Assembly: GCF_021206925.1 (NCBI RefSeq)
Contig: NZ_JAJPRF010000003.1
Location: 186,001 to 250,000 of the forward strand
Direction: 5' to 3'
DNA length: 64,000 nt
Source: Rhodoflexus caldus
GTDB taxonomy: Bacteria; Bacteroidota; Bacteroidia; Cytophagales; Thermoflexibacteraceae
Positions 60,580 to 64,000 of the stretch are shown here, in pieces. Position 1 is the stretch's first letter. Each line of letters opens with the position of its first letter. The notes under the pieces are model-generated. The model ran no database searches and was not told the DNA's origin. It saw only the letters and a program-made list of their open reading frames with translations. The translations under genes were made by a program, and so were the position numbers.

Positions 60580-61932
60580 ATGAATAAGTTTTTCACTACC
60601 ATAAAGAACATTTTCTCTATTGAGGAACTTAAAAACAGAATCCTTTTCACCGTAGGTTTTCTGGTTATATTCCGTTTAGGTTCTTATATAGTGTTGCCCG
60701 GCTTAGATCCGGCCATGCTTTCAAGCGGCGGTTCTTCGGCAGGTATCTTAGGTCTTTTGGATACCTTATTAGGAGGGGCGTTTTCAAGAGCTTCTATTTT
60801 TGCACTTGGTATCATGCCTTACATTTCTGCATCAATCGTAATTCAGTTGCTGACAGTAGCTGTTCCTTACTTCCAGAAAATGCAGAAAGAGGGTGAGTCG
60901 GGTCGCAAAAAGATGAACCAAATAACACGCCTCCTCACAATTTTGATTACACTGGTTCAATCATCGGCTTATATTGCCGGTACCATTATTCAACCGCAGC
61001 CCGAAGCCGTAGTAATTGACAGGGCATTCTTTACCATCAGTTCTATGATTATCCTCACATCAGGCACAATTTTCTGTATGTGGATGGGTGAAAGAATAAC
61101 TGAAAAAGGTATAGGAAACGGTATCTCAATGCTGATTATGATTGGTATTGTATCTCGTTTCCCTGCTGCCCTTGTTGCTGAAAGTGCTTCACGCGGTTCT
61201 GCCGGCTTGTTACTGTTCGTTCTTGAATTGGTAGCCTTGTTCTTTGTAGTAATGGGTGTGGTATTGATTACACAGGCTGTACGTCGTATCCCCGTGCAAT
61301 ATGCCAAACAGATTGCAGGTGCAGGCGCAAAAGGCAAAAAATTGTCTGCTTTGGGCGCACAACGCTCTTACTTGCCTTTAAAGCTCAATGCAGCCGGTGT
61401 AATGCCTATCATCTTTGCACAGTCGTTAATGTTCTTGCCTTCTCTGCTGGCATCTACATTGGCCGATAAATATGATTGGGCAAACTACATAGCAACTACG
61501 TTCTCCGATTTTACTTCTTGGCAATACAACCTGTTGTTTGCCGTGCTGATTATAGTTTTCACATTCTTCTACACTGCCATTACCGTAAACCCTACGCAGT
61601 TGGCAGATGAAATGAAGCGCAATGGAGGTTTTATTCCGGGCGTGAAGCCGGGAGACGACACGGCAAACTATATCAGCCACATTATTGACCGCATTACCTT
61701 ACCCGGTGCGCTATTCTTGGCAATTATTGCTATTATGCCTGCGTTTGCAAGTATGGCAGGTGTAAATATGGAATTTGCTCAGTTCTATGGCGGCACCTCA
61801 TTATTGATTATGGTTGGCGTAATCTTAGATACACTTCAGCAAATTGAAAGTTATCTGTTGATGCGTCATTACGAAGGCATGATGAAAACCGGTAAAGTAA
61901 AAGGTCGTACGGGTAATATTGCTGTTGCTTAA
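60580..61932 (+). CDS. secY: Protein translocase subunit SecY
   Basis: 450 residues, ten transmembrane helices. It forms the Sec channel in the inner membrane. Family blocks are FLVIFRLGSYIVLPGLDP at the start, ALGIMPYISASIVIQLL, RRIPVQYAKQIAGAGAKGKKLSAL (cytoplasmic loop that binds SecA/ribosome) and NGGFIPGVKPGDDTANYI. It follows rplO by 15 bases. Confidence 0.98.
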   Translation: MNKFFTTIKNIFSIEELKNRILFTVGFLVIFRLGSYIVLPGLDPAMLSSGGSSAGILGLLDTLLGGAFSRASIFALGIMPYISASIVIQLLTVAVPYFQKMQKEGESGRKKMNQITRLLTILITLVQSSAYIAGTIIQPQPEAVVIDRAFFTISSMIILTSGTIFCMWMGERITEKGIGNGISMLIMIGIVSRFPAALVAESASRGSAGLLLFVLELVALFFVVMGVVLITQAVRRIPVQYAKQIAGAGAKGKKLSALGAQRSYLPLKLNAAGVMPIIFAQSLMFLPSLLASTLADKYDWANYIATTFSDFTSWQYNLLFAVLIIVFTFFYTAITVNPTQLADEMKRNGGFIPGVKPGDDTANYISHIIDRITLPGALFLAIIAIMPAFASMAGVNMEFAQFYGGTSLLIMVGVILDTLQQIESYLLMRHYEGMMKTGKVKGRTGNIAVA

Positions 61933-61941
61933 TTGCTTTCT

Positions 61942-62715
61942 ATGATTTATTATAAGAACGCTGCTGATTTAGAAGGGATTAGACAAAGTGGTGCTTTATT
62001 GAGTAAGGCACATGGAGAAGTAGCTAAGTTAATCAGGGAAGGAATTACAACAAAAGAGCTCGATAAGCGTGCAGAGGAATACATCAGAGACCATGGGGCT
62101 GTACCTTCTTTCTATAATTACAACGGCTTCCCCGCTTCTCTGTGTATTTCTGTCAATGAAACAGTTGTTCATGGTATTCCCGGTGAATATCGGTTAAAAT
62201 CAGGTGACATTGTTTCTATTGACTGCGGTGTGTATATGAATGGCTACCATGCCGATTGTGCTTATACGTATCCGGTGGGCGAGGTAAGTGAAGAGGTAAT
62301 GGAGTTGTTGCAAGTTACTCGCCAGTCTTTGTATGAAGGTATCGCACAGATGGCAGTAGGTAAGCGGATAGGTGATATAGGTTATGCCATTCAAAATTAT
62401 GTACAGCCGCGCGGTTTTTCTGTGGTGCGCGAATTGGTTGGGCATGGCATAGGGAAAGACCTGCACGAAGAACCTCAGGTACCTAACTACGGAAAAAGAG
62501 GTTCGGGTACAAAGATTCAAAACGGTATGGTGCTTGCCATAGAGCCTATGATTAATATGGGCAAGCGCGATGTGGTACATGAGGCAGACGGATGGACAAT
62601 TCGCACAAGAGACAGAAAACCATCTGCCCATTATGAACATACGGTTGCTCTGTATAATGATAAGGTGGAAGTACTGACCAGTTTTGAATATATTGAACAA
62701 GTGTTCAAATTTTAG
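61942..62715 (+). CDS. map: Methionine aminopeptidase, type I
   Basis: 257 residues. It removes initiator Met. Metal ligands lie in [16 protein letters not shown] (two Asp), [12 protein letters not shown] (His), IEPMINMG (Glu) and HYEHTVAL region (Glu). There is no N-terminal zinc extension, so type Ia. The start is the ATG at 61942; the frame also has a TTG nine bases upstream. It is positioned between secY and infA, as in many bacteria. Confidence 0.97.
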   Translation: MIYYKNAADLEGIRQSGALLSKAHGEVAKLIREGITTKELDKRAEEYIRDHGAVPSFYNYNGFPASLCISVNETVVHGIPGEYRLKSGDIVSIDCGVYMNGYHADCAYTYPVGEVSEEVMELLQVTRQSLYEGIAQMAVGKRIGDIGYAIQNYVQPRGFSVVRELVGHGIGKDLHEEPQVPNYGKRGSGTKIQNGMVLAIEPMINMGKRDVVHEADGWTIRTRDRKPSAHYEHTVALYNDKVEVLTSFEYIEQVFKF

Positions 62716-62723
62716 CTGATAAT

Positions 62724-62942
62724 ATGCCAAAACAAGCAAACATTGAGTTAGACGGAACAATCATAGAAGCATTGTCAAATGCCATGTTTCGTGTTGAACT
62801 TGAAAATGGCCATCAGATTATTGCCCATATTTCCGGTAAAATGCGCATGAATTTTATTCGCATATTGCCGGGAGACAAAGTAAAGTTGGAGATGTCTCCA
62901 TATGACCTGACCAAGGGAAGAATTGTTTACCGTTACAAGTAA
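62724..62942 (+). CDS. infA: Translation initiation factor IF-1
   Basis: 72 residues, single OB-fold. [61 protein letters not shown] is the full IF-1 chain. It is 8 bases after map. Confidence 0.98.
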   Translation: MPKQANIELDGTIIEALSNAMFRVELENGHQIIAHISGKMRMNFIRILPGDKVKLEMSPYDLTKGRIVYRYK

Positions 62943-62966
62943 TAAAGGACTTTAATTCACACGACC

Positions 62967-63083
62967 ATGAAAGTCAAAGCATCCATTAAAAAGCGTAGTG
63001 CTGAATGTAAGGTGATCCGTCGCAAAGGCAAGCTGTACGTGATCAATAAAAAGAATCCCAAGTTCAAGCAAAGACAAGGTTAA
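62967..63083 (+). CDS. rpmJ: 50S ribosomal protein L36, zinc-independent type
   Basis: 38 residues, so short that it is easy to miss. [21 protein letters not shown], then [17 protein letters not shown]. Only one Cys (position 14) remains; the other zinc ligands are absent, as is usual for the Bacteroidota L36. It sits between infA and rpsM. Confidence 0.95.
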   Translation: MKVKASIKKRSAECKVIRRKGKLYVINKKNPKFKQRQG

Positions 63084-63110
63084 TTAAGATTTTATTCATC
63101 CTGAAGAATC

Positions 63111-63491
63111 ATGGCAAGAATTTCCGGAGTTGATATTCCAGACAACAAGCGCGGTGAGATTTCTCTTACCTACATTTACGGTATCGGCAGGTCTTCTGCA
63201 AAGAAGATTTTGGCCAAAGCCGGTGTAGATGCAAACCGCAAAGTTTCTACATGGAATGATGCAGAATCAAAAGCCATTCGTGATATCATCAATGGCGAGT
63301 TTAAGGTAGAGGGCGAGCTCAAGTCTGAAGTTCAGTTGAGCATTAAGCGCCTGATGGACATTGGTTGTTACCGCGGCTTGCGTCATCGCAAAGGTCTCCC
63401 TGTGAGAGGTCAGAAGACTAAGAACAATGCTCGCACGCGTAAAGGTAAGCGTAAGACCGTAGCTAACAAGAAAGTAGCATCTAAGAAATAA
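63111..63491 (+). CDS. rpsM: 30S ribosomal protein S13
   Basis: 126 residues. [35 protein letters not shown] and [28 protein letters not shown] are canonical. S13 contacts the 50S subunit and P-site tRNA. Confidence 0.98.
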   Translation: MARISGVDIPDNKRGEISLTYIYGIGRSSAKKILAKAGVDANRKVSTWNDAESKAIRDIINGEFKVEGELKSEVQLSIKRLMDIGCYRGLRHRKGLPVRGQKTKNNARTRKGKRKTVANKKVASKK

Positions 63492-63507
63492 TTAGGCGTG
63501 TAATATT

Positions 63508-63906
63508 ATGGCAACTCAATCCAAAAGAAAAGACAAAGCCAAAAAGCGTGTAGTTCATGTTGAATCTACAGGCCAAGTGCATATCAAAGCGTCTTTCAAC
63601 AACATTATTATCTCTATTACCAATAATGCAGGGCAAGTTATCTCTTGGTCTTCTGCCGGTAAAATGGGATTTAAGGGTTCTAAAAAGAACACTCCTTATG
63701 CGGCACAAACCGCTGCTGCCGAGTGTGCGAAAGTAGCATTTGACTTGGGCTTGCGTAAAGCTGAGGTTTTTGTTAAAGGTCCCGGCGCAGGGCGCGAATC
63801 GGCTATCAGAACTATCCAAAGTTCAGGTATTGAGGTAACTACTATCAAAGACGTTACCCCTCTGCCACACAATGGCTGCCGTCCTCCTAAAAAGCGTCGT
63901 GTGTAA
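63508..63906 (+). CDS. rpsK: 30S ribosomal protein S11
   Basis: 132 residues. [50 protein letters not shown] and the C-terminal [13 protein letters not shown]-like end ([15 protein letters not shown]) match S11. It lines the platform and mRNA exit. It follows rpsM by 16 bases. Confidence 0.98.
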   Translation: MATQSKRKDKAKKRVVHVESTGQVHIKASFNNIIISITNNAGQVISWSSAGKMGFKGSKKNTPYAAQTAAAECAKVAFDLGLRKAEVFVKGPGAGRESAIRTIQSSGIEVTTIKDVTPLPHNGCRPPKKRRV

Positions 63907-63990
63907 TTTTCTATCGTTTAATAATGTTGAACTGCTGAATCTTCCGTTACCGAGAAGATGCAACATTGAAACACAAATTTTTACAATCCA

Positions 63991-64000
63991 ATGGCAAGAT
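63991..64000 (+). CDS. rpsD: 30S ribosomal protein S4, first codons (partial)
   Basis: ATG GCA AGA (Met-Ala-Arg) begins at 63991, 84 bases after rpsK, and runs out of the window. S4 of Bacteroidota begins MARY and is encoded at this place in the alpha operon. The call rests on position and three residues. Confidence 0.7.

Overview
The window looks like a chromosomal segment of a Bacteroidota bacterium, probably of the Cytophagales/Flexibacter type. The evidence is a PorP/SprF outer-membrane protein and a PorX-type regulator (both type IX secretion markers), a carboxypeptidase-regulatory/TonB-dependent receptor, EboA and EboB homologues of the kind found in Cytophagales, starts without clear Shine-Dalgarno sequences, and several promoters that match the Bacteroidota pattern TTTG-N19/20-TAnnTTTG. 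No phage, integrase, transposase or CRISPR array was seen. The gene content is mostly housekeeping.

Layout. 1-13.7 kb: tail of an unknown gene, metF, eboA convergent to it, a GT2 glycosyltransferase, an orphan solute-binding protein, a YbjN-like/PspA pair, a PagL-like lipid A deacylase, a minus-strand ettA-lipoprotein-metK operon, a PAS/response-regulator hybrid without an ATPase domain, and lpdA. 13.7-17.2 kb: an ECF sigma factor, a HEAT-repeat anti-sigma candidate and two secreted DUF4097 proteins, with two copies of a degenerate palindromic repeat on either side of the DUF4097 pair. 17.2-24.7 kb: yraN, a small membrane protein, a radical SAM/SPASM enzyme, a long-chain acyl-CoA synthetase, eboB, tRNA-Arg(CCT) and rnr. 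24.7-35.7 kb: a serine hydrolase lipoprotein, a PAS histidine kinase, a 1001-residue BNR-repeat protein, a TonB-dependent receptor and a second copy of the orphan solute-binding protein.

36-55 kb: rplM-rpsI-rpsB (without tsf), a CDGSH protein, the cyclophilin-mgtE-PAP2 operon, ruvC, mrdA-porP, prs-rplY, tRNA-Gln(TTG), hemC, an MBOAT acyltransferase, lspA, an alanine-type aminotransferase, a MarR regulator, a sulfatase-modifying-factor-like protein and porX. 55.2-64 kb: the distal S10 operon plus spc and the start of alpha (rplP to rpsD). It has its own promoter and a structured leader about 195 nt long; the usual upstream S10 genes are not here.

The most unusual points are the break of the S10 operon between rpsC and rplP with a potentially switching leader, the scattering of ebo genes 19 kb apart, the absence of tsf after rpsB, the repeat-flanked ECF/DUF4097 module, and the PAS-HisKA-REC protein that lacks a kinase ATPase domain. 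I did not find a clearly new defence or biosynthetic system.
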